From Thioclava dalianensis (GTDB lineage: Bacteria; Pseudomonadota; Alphaproteobacteria; Rhodobacterales; Rhodobacteraceae), in assembly GCF_000715505.1 (NCBI RefSeq), contig NZ_JHEH01000025.1:1-43432 (forward strand): DNA of 43,432 nucleotides. Reading direction: 5' to 3'. Below are positions 1 to 7,602 of this stretch, one piece after another. The notes below the pieces were generated by a model that was not told the DNA's origin, ran no database searches, and saw only the letters and a program-made list of their open reading frames with translations. Numbering within the stretch: position 1 is the stretch's first letter; every line of letters starts with the position of its first letter. Both the position numbers and the translations under genes were made by a program.

Positions 1-786
1 GGCGGCGGGCTTGAGCCGCCGCTCCGCATTGGGCAAGGCCCGCGTGCCGATCTGGTCGATGGTGATCCCCGCACGCAGACAGCTGAGCACATCGGCCAGT
101 TTGCGGCGCGCGCCGTGATGCATCAGCACATCGCCAATGGCCACCATCGGCGCGCTGGTCCGCAAGGCCAGCGCCGCACAGGCCCGAAACCACGCCTGAT
201 CCGAGCCGTCATAGCGCGGGGCCGCCCCCACAAAGACCGAGCCCGGATAGCGCCGCGCCAACCGCTGGATCGGCGCGAAGTTCCGGGTCAGATCGGCGCA
301 GGGCACGGCAATCAGGATCATCCCCTGACAGCCCTGCTGCAGATCCTGCAGATCCAGATGGCACTCTGCCTTGCCCGCGCGCCGCTTGCCCAGCGTCAGC
401 AGCCGCGAGAGCCGCTGATAGGCGGCCAGATCGGTGGGCAGCGCCAGCCATTCGACCGGACAATCGCGCAAGACCAGCCGGGTGCCCACGATCAGCCGGG
501 GCAGCGTCCGCCCCGTGGGACAGGGCAGATCGCGCGGTGTGCCGACAGGCAGGCGCGAGGCACCGTCAACCTGCGTGCTCGAGCGGATCCGCAACGCCTC
601 TGTTGCCTCGGATCGCAGGGTTTTCAACGCGCTATAGGCCCGCACCACGCCCGCAAGCGTGTTGCGGTCGGTGATCGCAATCGCGGGCAGACCCAGCTCG
701 GCTGCGCGCAACATCAGCTCTTCAGGATGCGAGGCCCCGGTCAGAAAGGTGAAATTCGAGGTCACGCACAGCTCGGCATAGCTCAT
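1..786 (-). CDS. dnaE2: Error-prone DNA polymerase DnaE2, N-terminal part (cut by window edge)
   Basis: Translation from the ATG at 786 gives a protein starting MSYAELCVTSNFTFLTGASH, the PHP-domain opening of C-family polymerases of the DnaE2 type. The metal-binding HxH of replicative DnaE (as in LHVHSEYSLLDG) is not conserved here (C-x-T), as is usual in DnaE2. Only 262 codons lie in the window and the reading frame is still open at base 1. The start codon overlaps the imuB stop by 4 nt (ATGA), which implies translational coupling. In this family DnaE2 is the polymerase that extends over lesions, working with ImuA and ImuB in damage-induced mutagenesis. The identification rests on the N-terminal sequence plus context; the catalytic palm lies outside the window. 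Confidence 0.93.
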   Translation of the reverse strand, partial: MSYAELCVTSNFTFLTGASHPEELMLRAAELGLPAIAITDRNTLAGVVRAYSALKTLRSEATEALRIRSSTQVDGASRLPVGTPRDLPCPTGRTLPRLIVGTRLVLRDCPVEWLALPTDLAAYQRLSRLLTLGKRRAGKAECHLDLQDLQQGCQGMILIAVPCADLTRNFAPIQRLARRYPGSVFVGAAPRYDGSDQAWFRACAALALRTSAPMVAIGDVLMHHGARRKLADVLSCLRAGITIDQIGTRALPNAERRLKPAA

Positions 787-2252
787 GCGAACTCTCCATG
801 TACGAACCAGCCCGGAGATTGCGGCGTGAAAAATACCCAAAGCCTGCGGCCCTCGCGGGTGTCGAGCACCCAGTAATCGCGCAGCCCCGAGCGCCAGCTC
901 TCTTCCTCCAGCCACCATTCTGGCGCGATGCGCTCAGGCCCGGTCGCGCGTCCCGTGCGCAACGCCATACCCCGCCAACGAAAAGCACTGGGCGGCGTGC
1001 CCCCCCGCGCGAGGATCGGCTCGGGCGCGAAGAGATGCAGCGGGCGCGGACGATGGCACGCCCAGCCCCCTTGCGGCGTGCTGAAAGCCGCCGGGGCAAT
1101 CAGGAAACTGCGCTCGGGGATATGGCTGTCGGCGGGCAGGAAGCGCTGGACATTCTCCAGCCCGATCCGCGTCCCGATCCGGGTGATCAGATCGTTCAAC
1201 TGCTCGGAGGCTGTCGCGGTTTGGGCAGGCGCCCGAGGCGCGCCAAGCTGGGCCACCGGCAAGGGTTCGACCAGAACGGCCTCAAGCCGCATCACGTCGA
1301 TGCCAAACCCCGCATCCACCGTGGCCAGCCCGCGCTCGAACAAGGGCAGGATGCGCGCGGCTTCGCGCATCGCACTGGCCAGCCGCAGCTCCACCTGCTG
1401 GCTGCCCTGATTGACACGCTGCACGCTCAACACCAGCTTGCGCGCGCCCGCCTCATGCTGCTTGAGCTTGCAGCAAAGCGGCTCCAGCAGGCGGGCGGTG
1501 GCGGCCATCACATCGGGCAAAAGACCGATCGGCTCGGGCAAGGTCAGACGGGTCGCGTAATGCGGCGGCTCGGGCTCGGGGTTGATGGCTTCGGGCATAT
1601 CCCCCCGCGCCTGATCGAGACGGCGCAGCAGCCCCGGCCCGAACCGGCGGGCCAGAGGCGCCCGCGCGGCGCGCGTCAGATCGCCGATTGTCCTGAGACC
1701 CAGCCGTTGCAGCGCGGTCACCGTCGCCTCCTCCAGCCGCAGGGCGGCGACCGGCAGATCGCTCAGCGCTTTATCCTCGCCGAAATGCGCATAGGCCCAA
1801 GCCGCCCCGCGCGTATCGCCCAGCCCAAGCCGCACCGAGATCCCCGCGCGCACAAGCCGGGCGCGCATATCCTTCAAAAGCGCCGCCTCCCCGCCCAGCA
1901 GATGGGCCGAGCCTGTGATGTCGAGCACCAGCCCGTCCGGCCCCTCCAGCCCGACCCAGGGGCAATAGCGCAGCGCCCACCGCCGCAAGACGCGCAAGAA
2001 CCGCGCATCAAGATCGGGGCGCGCGGGCTGGGTGATCAAACTCGGGCAAAAGGCGCGGGCATCGGCAAGGCTCATGCCACGATGCAGGCCAAGCGCCTCG
2101 GCCTGTGGGCTCAGACAGTAAAGCCGCTCGGTGTTCTGCTCGCTCAGCGTGAGCGCAAACCCCGCCTCAACCGAGCGCGTCCTGAGAACCCGGTCCGAGG
2201 CGAACCGGGGAAACCACATGCACACGACGCGCTTGGTGTGACCATCGAACAT
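783..2252 (-). CDS. imuB: ImuB, catalytically dead Y-family polymerase homologue
   Basis: 489 aa from the ATG at 2252 (MFDGHTKRVVCMWFPRFASD). A TTG 12 nt further upstream is also in frame but less likely. The protein has the Y-family layout, including GLVLDITGSAHLLGGE in the palm region, but the catalytic acidic motifs are gone: the first aspartate motif reads VCMWFP and the usual S-x-D-E is replaced by LVLDITG. This is the known ImuB state, an adaptor that docks on the sliding clamp and recruits DnaE2. The C-terminus (PSAFRWRG, then WWLEEESWRSGLRDYWVL) is the conserved ImuB tail. It overlaps imuA by 86 nt and dnaE2 by 4 nt, so the three are almost certainly one operon. Confidence 0.93.
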   Translation of the reverse strand: MFDGHTKRVVCMWFPRFASDRVLRTRSVEAGFALTLSEQNTERLYCLSPQAEALGLHRGMSLADARAFCPSLITQPARPDLDARFLRVLRRWALRYCPWVGLEGPDGLVLDITGSAHLLGGEAALLKDMRARLVRAGISVRLGLGDTRGAAWAYAHFGEDKALSDLPVAALRLEEATVTALQRLGLRTIGDLTRAARAPLARRFGPGLLRRLDQARGDMPEAINPEPEPPHYATRLTLPEPIGLLPDVMAATARLLEPLCCKLKQHEAGARKLVLSVQRVNQGSQQVELRLASAMREAARILPLFERGLATVDAGFGIDVMRLEAVLVEPLPVAQLGAPRAPAQTATASEQLNDLITRIGTRIGLENVQRFLPADSHIPERSFLIAPAAFSTPQGGWACHRPRPLHLFAPEPILARGGTPPSAFRWRGMALRTGRATGPERIAPEWWLEEESWRSGLRDYWVLDTREGRRLWVFFTPQSPGWFVHGEFA

Positions 2253-2754
2253 CCCAGGCCCCAATCGTTCCCGATTTGTTCTTTTTAATCTCCCAGCACA
2301 TCAGAGTCGAGTCTTCGCTCTCGGGATCGAATTTCGGACGGGCATGCCAGCGGGTCTCGGCGGCATTGGAGCCCATCCCCTCGGGGATCAGACACAGCCC
2401 CGTCGCGCGGCCCGCCTTGGCGGCCAGTTGCAGCCGCCGCCCCTCGCGCAGGTTGAGCGGGCGTGTGACCTCGATCAAGACGCATGGCACGACCCCATCG
2501 CGCAAGGCCTCCTCGGCCACGGCAAGACTGTCGATCTGATGCGCGCTCCGCGCCAGCAGCACCCGCGCGGGATCAAGGAACTGCGCAAAGCCCACCGGGT
2601 GAAGCCCGCCCTCCTGCCAGCTCTCGCGAATCCACAAGACAGGACCCGACGCGGCCGCCGCCGCCATCGCGGAAAAAGCCATGGCACCAGCACCATAGAC
2701 TTCATGCACACGCCCCGGGCGCAGAGGGAAAACGGAAGAAAACGGATCTTGCAT
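2167..2754 (-). CDS. imuA: ImuA, RecA-like partner of ImuB/DnaE2
   Basis: 195 aa from the ATG at 2754 (MQDPFSSVFPLRPGRVHEVYG). The frame runs further upstream without a stop, but this start begins exactly where family members begin. The opening (RVHEVYGAGA), the mid-section with ARSAHQIDSLAVAEEALR and the late motif WEIKKNKSGTIGAWDVRW are characteristic of alphaproteobacterial ImuA. ImuA is a RecA-related protein needed with ImuB and DnaE2 for damage-induced mutagenesis. The last 86 nt overlap the start of imuB in another frame. It is first in the cassette. I looked for a GTTC-N7-GTTC LexA site between 2755 and 3290 and found none. Confidence 0.9.
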   Translation of the reverse strand: MQDPFSSVFPLRPGRVHEVYGAGAMAFSAMAAAAASGPVLWIRESWQEGGLHPVGFAQFLDPARVLLARSAHQIDSLAVAEEALRDGVVPCVLIEVTRPLNLREGRRLQLAAKAGRATGLCLIPEGMGSNAAETRWHARPKFDPESEDSTLMCWEIKKNKSGTIGAWDVRWSHQARRVHVVSPVRLGPGSQDALG

Positions 2755-3290
2755 GACAGCCAATTTACGCCGATCGGCGCACAAATCCAACACCAAGCCG
2801 AGCCCTACGCTCCACCAGAGCACCCTGCCCGTCTGCCCCAACCCGGATCACCCGCTGGCCCGGCCCCGAATGAAAAGACGCCGCTCGGGCCAGCCTTTTG
2901 TATGAGCGGATGCGGAGCCAAGAGCCGTTCAAGCCCACCCGATGCTCCACCACCAGCGCCCGAAGATATGCTCGGGAGATGGTTGCGATCGTATCGGCTG
3001 CAAAGGCAGCATCCCTATCTTGCTCGTTTGCGGACAGTGCCAGGCTCAACCATTCGTTCGAAATCTGATTGGCCTCTGCTCTGAGAGGGAAGCGACCATA
3101 AAACAAGAGAAGGGAATCCAGGATCGGGATTAAAACGACGAGAGGATAGTGAACTACCAGTTTCATTCAAATCCAGCATTCATCTGGCTGCGGTCAGCCA
3201 AGGGGGCTTCCTCAGCAAGCAACCATCGATGCGGCCTCCAACCGATCATTGCGCACCGAATCCACTGCAACATCTCACCCACATCATCTA
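2755..3290. other. Gene-poor stretch upstream of imuA
   Basis: About 540 bases without a gene I can support. Base composition between roughly 2960 and 3290 is visibly less GC-rich than the flanks. A minus-strand frame at 2765-3166 (133 codons, ATG, hydrophobic start MKLVVHYPLVVLIPILDSLL) and a plus-strand frame at 2942-3133 (63 codons) exist, but neither has a ribosome-binding site or a recognisable family. The minus-strand frame could be a degraded gene. The imuA promoter must lie here, but no LexA site was recognised. Confidence 0.4.
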
Positions 3291-3294
3291 CAGC

Positions 3295-3330
3295 AAAAAA
3301 ACGCCGGTCGGGATCTCCCCAACCGGCGTC
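3295..3330 (-). terminator. Rho-independent terminator of the proXWV operon
   Basis: Read on the minus strand, a GC-rich hairpin with arms GACGCCGGTtGGG and CCCgACCGGCGT and a GAGAT loop is followed at once by seven T residues (complement of 3295-3301). It begins 24 nt past the proV stop, so it ends the betaine transporter transcript. Confidence 0.88.
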
Positions 3331-3354
3331 GTTCGTGATCCTGAAGCGGCCCGC

Positions 3355-4404
3355 TTAGCGCTTGGCGGTCTCGCCCGAGGCCTGTGCGGGCACCAGCGCG
3401 CGCATGATCGAGGGCATCGAGAGACTGCCCACCGGCTCGCCATCGCGCATCACGCGGTAGCGACGATCCAGCGCGCCTTGCGACTTGGCAATCACGCTCT
3501 CGAGGTTGTCGTTAAGATCTATATCGCCCGACATTTCCTCTTGGGGCGCGCCCTTCTCCATCACCGAGCGCACCCGCAGAACACGCGCGCGATTGATGTC
3601 GGCCACGAAGTCCTCAATGTAGGGATCGGCCGGATTGAGCAGGATTTCCTGCGGCTCGCCTTGCTGCACCACGCGACCATCGTTGAGGATCACCAGATGG
3701 TCGGCGAGCTTGAGCGCCTCGTCGAGATCGTGGGTGATGAAGATGATGGTCTTGTGCAGCTCGGCCTGCAGCTCAAGCAGCAGATCTTGCATATCGGTGC
3801 GGATCAGCGGGTCGAGCGCCGAGAAGGCCTCATCCATCAGCATGATGTCGGAGTTCGACGCCAGCGCCCGGGCAATCCCCACACGCTGCTGCATACCGCC
3901 CGACAATTGATGCGGGTGGTGATCGCCGTAGCCGCCAAGCCCCACACGCGCGAGCCATTTCTCGGCTTCGGATTTGTATTCCGAAGGTCCGATGCCCCGC
4001 GTGGCCAGCGCCATCGCGGTATTCTCGGCCACGGTGCGATGCGGCAGAAGGGCGAATTTCTGAAACACCATCGACATATTCTCGCGCCGCAGCTTGCGCA
4101 GCTGCGCCTCGTTATAGCCGAGGATGTTCTCACCATTCACCCAGACCTCGCCCGCGGTGGGCTCGATCAGCCGGTTGAGGTGACGGATCAGCGTCGATTT
4201 ACCAGAGCCCGAAAGCCCCATGATGACAGTGATCTCGCCCTCTCGCATATCGACATTGATATCGTTGAGCCCGAGCACGTGGTTATGCGTCTCCAGCAAT
4301 TCCGGCTTGCCCATGCCCGCCTCGACGTCTTTGAGCGCCGTCAGCGGATCGGACCCGAAGATCTTGTAGAGGTGACGAATTGAAACCTTGATATTCTTGG
4401 TCAT
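3355..4404 (-). CDS. proV: Glycine betaine/proline betaine ABC importer, ATP-binding subunit
   Basis: 349 aa, start ATG at 4404. ABC ATPase with Walker A GLSGSGKST, Q-loop region MVFQKFALLPHRTVAENTAM, signature LSGGMQQRVG, Walker B DIMLMDEA and switch His in IFITHDLDEAL. The ~60-residue N-terminal extension before Walker A and the C-terminal tail of ~90 residues after the nucleotide-binding domain (CBS-like region) match the OpuAA/ProV group rather than generic ABC ATPases. It energises uptake of quaternary-amine osmoprotectants through ProW. It is last in the operon, 10 nt after proW, and is followed by a clear terminator. The substrate (betaine, choline or proline betaine) cannot be settled from sequence alone. 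Confidence 0.92.
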   Translation of the reverse strand: MTKNIKVSIRHLYKIFGSDPLTALKDVEAGMGKPELLETHNHVLGLNDINVDMREGEITVIMGLSGSGKSTLIRHLNRLIEPTAGEVWVNGENILGYNEAQLRKLRRENMSMVFQKFALLPHRTVAENTAMALATRGIGPSEYKSEAEKWLARVGLGGYGDHHPHQLSGGMQQRVGIARALASNSDIMLMDEAFSALDPLIRTDMQDLLLELQAELHKTIIFITHDLDEALKLADHLVILNDGRVVQQGEPQEILLNPADPYIEDFVADINRARVLRVRSVMEKGAPQEEMSGDIDLNDNLESVIAKSQGALDRRYRVMRDGEPVGSLSMPSIMRALVPAQASGETAKR

Positions 4405-4414
4405 GCCTGTCTCC

Positions 4415-5458
4415 TCACTTCCGGCTCTTGCTGGTGTCGATGCGTGCGAGCGACGCTTTCGTCACGCGGTCCAGCAAGATCGCGAGCAACACGATGCCAA
4501 AGCCCGCAACGAGACCAACGCCCAGTTCCAGCGAGCGAATGCCGCGCAGCACGAGCACACCAAGGCCCGGGGCCGAAACCAGCGAGGCGATCACCACCAT
4601 CGCAAGGCTCATCATGATCGTCTGGTTCACACCTGCCATGATGTTGGGCAGCGCCAGCGGGATCTGCACCCCAAACAGCTTTTGCCGCTTCGTCATCCCA
4701 AAGGCATCCGCAGCCTCGATCACGTCGGGATCGACCAGCCGGATCCCGAGATCGGTCAGACGCACCACCGGAACGATGGCGTAGAGGATGATCGCAATGC
4801 CATAGAGCTTGGGCTCGGTCACCGAGAACAGGAAGATCAGCGGGATCAGATAGACAAAGGGCGGCAGCGTCTGCAGCATGTCGAGGATCGGGATCACGAT
4901 GCGCTGCAACCGGTCACTGCGCGACATCGCAATGCCTATGGGCACCCCGAAGAGCACACATATGAAGGCGCAGACAAAGATGATCGCCAGCGTCTCCATC
5001 GCTGCAGTGTAGTGGTTGATGAAGGCCAGAAGCGCGATCGAGATCAGCACGAACACCACCAGACGCCACGAACGCGTCACAAACCAGGTGATCAGCATCA
5101 AGATCGGCACCATGAGCCACCACGGCGTGTTGGTCATGATCCAGAGCATGTCATTGAGCGCCCAGCTCAGCGGCTGGGTCAGCGGATCGACGACGTCGCG
5201 CAAACCGCCCCGGATCGCGAGAAAGCCGGTCTCGATACCTTGGGTCACATCGCGCGAGGGCGGGATCGCCGCACAGGCCTTGTGCAACACATCAAGCGAG
5301 GGAAAGGGCCAGTTCCACAGGGTCGGGCCCTGCGTGCTGGTGCCATCGGCCTTCGCAATGAGATCGGCCATCGACATCATGTTGGTGCCACCGCCGCCAC
5401 CTCCGGCGCACCAATCCTTCAGGCCAACGGCGTTAAAAAGAGTCTCGTAAGCTGCCAT
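4415..5458 (-). CDS. proW: Glycine betaine/proline betaine ABC importer, permease
   Basis: 347 aa, start ATG at 5458. It has an N-terminal segment of about 90 residues, then several membrane spans (for example WWLMVPILMLITWFVTR and VVFVLISIALLAFI) and the binding-protein-dependent transport motif region DPDVIEAADAFGMTKRQKLFGVQIPLALPNIMAGVNQ, whose EAA-loop contacts the ATPase. This is the ProW/OpuAB type. A poly-glycine run (GGGGGGT) near residue 20 is unusual. It lies between proX (114 nt upstream, separated by a hairpin) and proV (10 nt downstream). Inner-membrane component of the importer. Confidence 0.92.
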   Translation of the reverse strand: MAAYETLFNAVGLKDWCAGGGGGGTNMMSMADLIAKADGTSTQGPTLWNWPFPSLDVLHKACAAIPPSRDVTQGIETGFLAIRGGLRDVVDPLTQPLSWALNDMLWIMTNTPWWLMVPILMLITWFVTRSWRLVVFVLISIALLAFINHYTAAMETLAIIFVCAFICVLFGVPIGIAMSRSDRLQRIVIPILDMLQTLPPFVYLIPLIFLFSVTEPKLYGIAIILYAIVPVVRLTDLGIRLVDPDVIEAADAFGMTKRQKLFGVQIPLALPNIMAGVNQTIMMSLAMVVIASLVSAPGLGVLVLRGIRSLELGVGLVAGFGIVLLAILLDRVTKASLARIDTSKSRK

Positions 5459-5512
5459 TCTGTCTTCGGGCCGCGCAGGCGGTCCCGCCTATCCTGGTTG
5501 CATGCGTGATCG

Positions 5513-5544
5513 AAAAAGGACGGGGCCGCCAATCGACCCCGTCC
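5513..5544 (-). terminator. Intercistronic hairpin with T-tract between proX and proW
   Basis: On the minus strand, arms GGACGGGG (5544-5537) and CCCCGTCC (5525-5518) form a perfect 8-bp stem around an 11-nt loop, followed directly by TTTTT (5517-5513). It lies between the proX stop (5574) and the proW start (5458). It looks like a leaky terminator or mRNA-stabilising hairpin that would leave more binding protein than membrane subunits. Confidence 0.75.
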
Positions 5545-5573
5545 GAAACTATGCGCGTCAGACGCGCAGCGGA

Positions 5574-6569
5574 TTATCCGCCAATAAGCTTGGAAAGCTT
5601 CTTCGAGGCTTCCGGCGACAGCCAGGTTTTCCAGGTGTCAGGATAGGTCTGGAGGAAATACACTGCCGTTTGCTCAGCCGATGCCTTATTCTTGTCCTGC
5701 CAAGCGAGAAGCTGCGACATGGTGTCGGTCTTGAAGCTCATCTTGGAGAAGAACTCGGTCTCGGTCGGATGATCCTTGGCGAATTTCGTGGTCACCGCGG
5801 TCAGCACCGGAGCGGCCGGGAAGTCGGAAACCTGCGGATCCTTGGCACCTTTGTTTTGCAGGTTGTCGAACTTGGCCTTGTCGTAATCGCCCAGTTTGAC
5901 GCGGGTCATGTCATAGTTGCCCATGACAACGGTCGGACCCCAGTAATAGCCAAACCACGGTTTTTTATCGGCAAAGGCCGACCCGATCGAGGAGGCCAGC
6001 GTCTGGCCCGAGCCGTGATTGAAGACCTTGATGCCCGAGCTCTCAAGATCGAGCGCCTTGATCAGGTTGTCGCTGACAACGCGGCAGCCCCAGCCATCGG
6101 GACAGTTGTTGAAGCGGTTACCGACCCATTCAGGATGCTCCATCACGCCTTTGATCGTGGTTAGTTCGGGATGCTCTTTGGCGAGATAGGTGGGGATCCA
6201 CCAGCCCTCGACGCCGCCCGGCTCAAGCGTCTTGGCGACGCGCTTGATCTTGCCTTCTTTTTCGAGCTTTTTGTAAGCGTCGCCCGCCGAGTTCAGCCAC
6301 AGGTTGGTGACCACATCGGGGCGCCCATTCTCGGCAATCGAGGTGATCGCGGGGATGGTGTCAGATTTCACAAGGCTGGTTTTACAGCCATAACCCTGAT
6401 CGAGAATGAATTTCGCGATATTGGTGGCAACTTCCGCCGCCGCCCAGTTCATTTGCGCGATCGAGACGTCACCGCATTGATCTGCGGCGCGCGCGGTCCC
6501 GGTTTGCGCGACAAAGCCGGTGACCATAGCGGTCGCACCGGCTGCCGCCAGAAGTGTAAACTTGCGCAT
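5574..6569 (-). CDS. proX: Glycine betaine-type substrate-binding protein, periplasmic
   Basis: 331 aa from the ATG at 6569, preceded by GAGAGGAAT at proper spacing; an in-frame start 15 nt upstream lacks this. It has a Sec signal peptide MRKFTLLAAAGATAMVTGF ending near ARA-AD. The mature protein is of the OpuAC/ProX type: QMNWAAAEVATNIAKFIL at the start, aromatic-rich VEGWWIPTY and FGYYWGPTVVMG segments that could form the cation-binding aromatic box, and LSPEASKKLSKL at the end. Two Cys pairs are possible (DQCGD/GYGC and NNCPDGWGC). It is the first gene of the operon and is separated from proW by a terminator-like hairpin, fitting the usual excess of binding protein over permease. Confidence 0.92.
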   Translation of the reverse strand: MRKFTLLAAAGATAMVTGFVAQTGTARAADQCGDVSIAQMNWAAAEVATNIAKFILDQGYGCKTSLVKSDTIPAITSIAENGRPDVVTNLWLNSAGDAYKKLEKEGKIKRVAKTLEPGGVEGWWIPTYLAKEHPELTTIKGVMEHPEWVGNRFNNCPDGWGCRVVSDNLIKALDLESSGIKVFNHGSGQTLASSIGSAFADKKPWFGYYWGPTVVMGNYDMTRVKLGDYDKAKFDNLQNKGAKDPQVSDFPAAPVLTAVTTKFAKDHPTETEFFSKMSFKTDTMSQLLAWQDKNKASAEQTAVYFLQTYPDTWKTWLSPEASKKLSKLIGG

Positions 6570-6872
6570 GTAAATTCCTCTCAACTGTTGATGTCGGCGA
6601 TTTATAACTCACACCCCCTCAGGGGCGCGCGGAGTGCGCAGCATTTGGTCGGCGGGGTCAAAGCCCTGCACCTCGTTGATCCAATGCCGTAGCTGACGAC
6701 CCGTCTACCTGCACGCAAACCTATCGCTCAACGATTGGCCCGGACGCTAACAATGCTGGCACCGATCAGCAATCAGTTGCCGATCACAATATTTTGACTA
6801 TAAATATCAGTATTTTAGTGAACCGCGCAGATTTGCCTGCCGCAATCCACGTCCCTCACATGCCACAGCCAA
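6570..6872 (-). promoter_or_regulatory. Upstream region of proX (and end of the tetR transcript)
   Basis: 303 bases without a gene. On the minus strand a TATAAA hexamer (about 6600-6606) lies roughly 35 nt before the proX start and could be a -10 element, though no good -35 sits in front of it. A short AT-rich block at 6785-6825 contrasts with the GC-rich surroundings and may be a regulator site. No convincing terminator for the tetR gene ending at 6873 was seen. Confidence 0.4.
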
Positions 6873-7496
6873 TCAACGCGCCGTCTCCGCTTGTCCGCGT
6901 TCTGAGCCGCGCGTCATCGTCTCGACGAGCGCTGCGACCTCTGCGTGCAGCTGCGCCATCGGCACGCCGACAAACCGCCCCTGAAGCGCCAAGAGCACCA
7001 CGCCATGAACCGCCGCAAAGGTCGTACGCGCGCGCAGCACCAGCGCCTCCTGCGCGAGATCGGGGCGCAGCTGCGAAAGCGGACCGATCAGCACCTCGAT
7101 CAGCACCGCATGGTCTTGCTTGTGCCAATCGGGCGTCTCGACCCCCTCGGGCAAACGGTGCTCGAACAGCGCAATCCAGAGCGCGCGATTGGCACAGGCG
7201 AAATCGACATAGGCCCGCGCCATGGCCTGCAACGCCTGTGCAGGCGTGCCCTGCCCCTCCCCCAGCGCCGATTTGAGCGCAGAGCCGAGCCGCTCCAGCG
7301 TGCGCGCATTCACATGCAAGATCAGCATGTCGAGATCCTCGAAGGCCGTATAGAGCGCGCCAAGCGCACAGCCCGCCTGCGTCGTGACCGCCCGCGCCTT
7401 CAGCCCGCCAATCCCGTGGCGGGCGATCTGATCCTCCGCCGCTTCGATCAACCGGCTGCGGAGTGCCGCGCGCTTCTCATCGCGAGTGTTTCCCAT
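6873..7496 (-). CDS. TetR/AcrR-family repressor
   Basis: 207 aa, ATG at 7496. The N-terminal helix-turn-helix domain occupies about residues 8-55 (LIEAAEDQIARHGIGGLKARAVTTQAGCALGALYTAF), with the ALYTAF recognition-helix end typical of TetR. The C-terminal half contains ALWIALFEHRLPEG and FAAVHGVVLLAL, resembling the WHG-type ligand-binding domain. It is divergent from a pspA-like gene, with three copies of one palindrome in between (see 7516-7585), so it very likely represses itself and the pspA operon. The ligand is unknown; the partner genes suggest a membrane-stress or membrane-active compound signal, which is inference. Confidence 0.88.
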   Translation of the reverse strand: MGNTRDEKRAALRSRLIEAAEDQIARHGIGGLKARAVTTQAGCALGALYTAFEDLDMLILHVNARTLERLGSALKSALGEGQGTPAQALQAMARAYVDFACANRALWIALFEHRLPEGVETPDWHKQDHAVLIEVLIGPLSQLRPDLAQEALVLRARTTFAAVHGVVLLALQGRFVGVPMAQLHAEVAALVETMTRGSERGQAETAR

Positions 7497-7515
7497 CTTT
7501 CACCAAACTATTTCT

Positions 7516-7585
7516 TGAACGGTGTTCATTTTTATCTTGAACGACGTTCACAGTTGCCGCATACAGAGCTCATGAACATCGTTCA
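7516..7585. promoter_or_regulatory. Three palindromic operators in the tetR/pspA divergent promoter
   Basis: The perfect inverted repeat TGAAC-N3-GTTCA occurs three times: 7516-7528 (centre GGT), 7538-7550 (GAC) and 7573-7585 (ATC). Centre-to-centre distances are 22 and 35 bp; the first is about two helical turns. A possible pspA promoter is TTGAAC at 7537-7542, a 17-bp spacer and CATACA at 7560-7565. That would put the middle copy on the -35 and the last copy at the transcription start. The most likely binder is the adjacent TetR protein. Confidence 0.85.
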
Positions 7586-7602
7586 TAACGAAGGAGAGCC
7601 CA

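Noticed and set aside
798-2288. Plus-strand open frame of 496 codons
   Set aside because: It lies wholly antisense to imuB, is made of Arg/Gln/Pro/His-rich low-information sequence and matches no family. High GC content leaves such long shadow frames open.
2755-3290. LexA (SOS) box upstream of imuA
   Set aside because: GTTC and GAAC tetramers occur (for example near 2927, 3056 and 3151), but none has a second copy at the required 7-nt spacing.
3229-5509. Two long plus-strand frames opposite proV and proW
   Set aside because: Both are antisense shadows. The minus strand holds textbook ABC transporter motifs with proper start sites.
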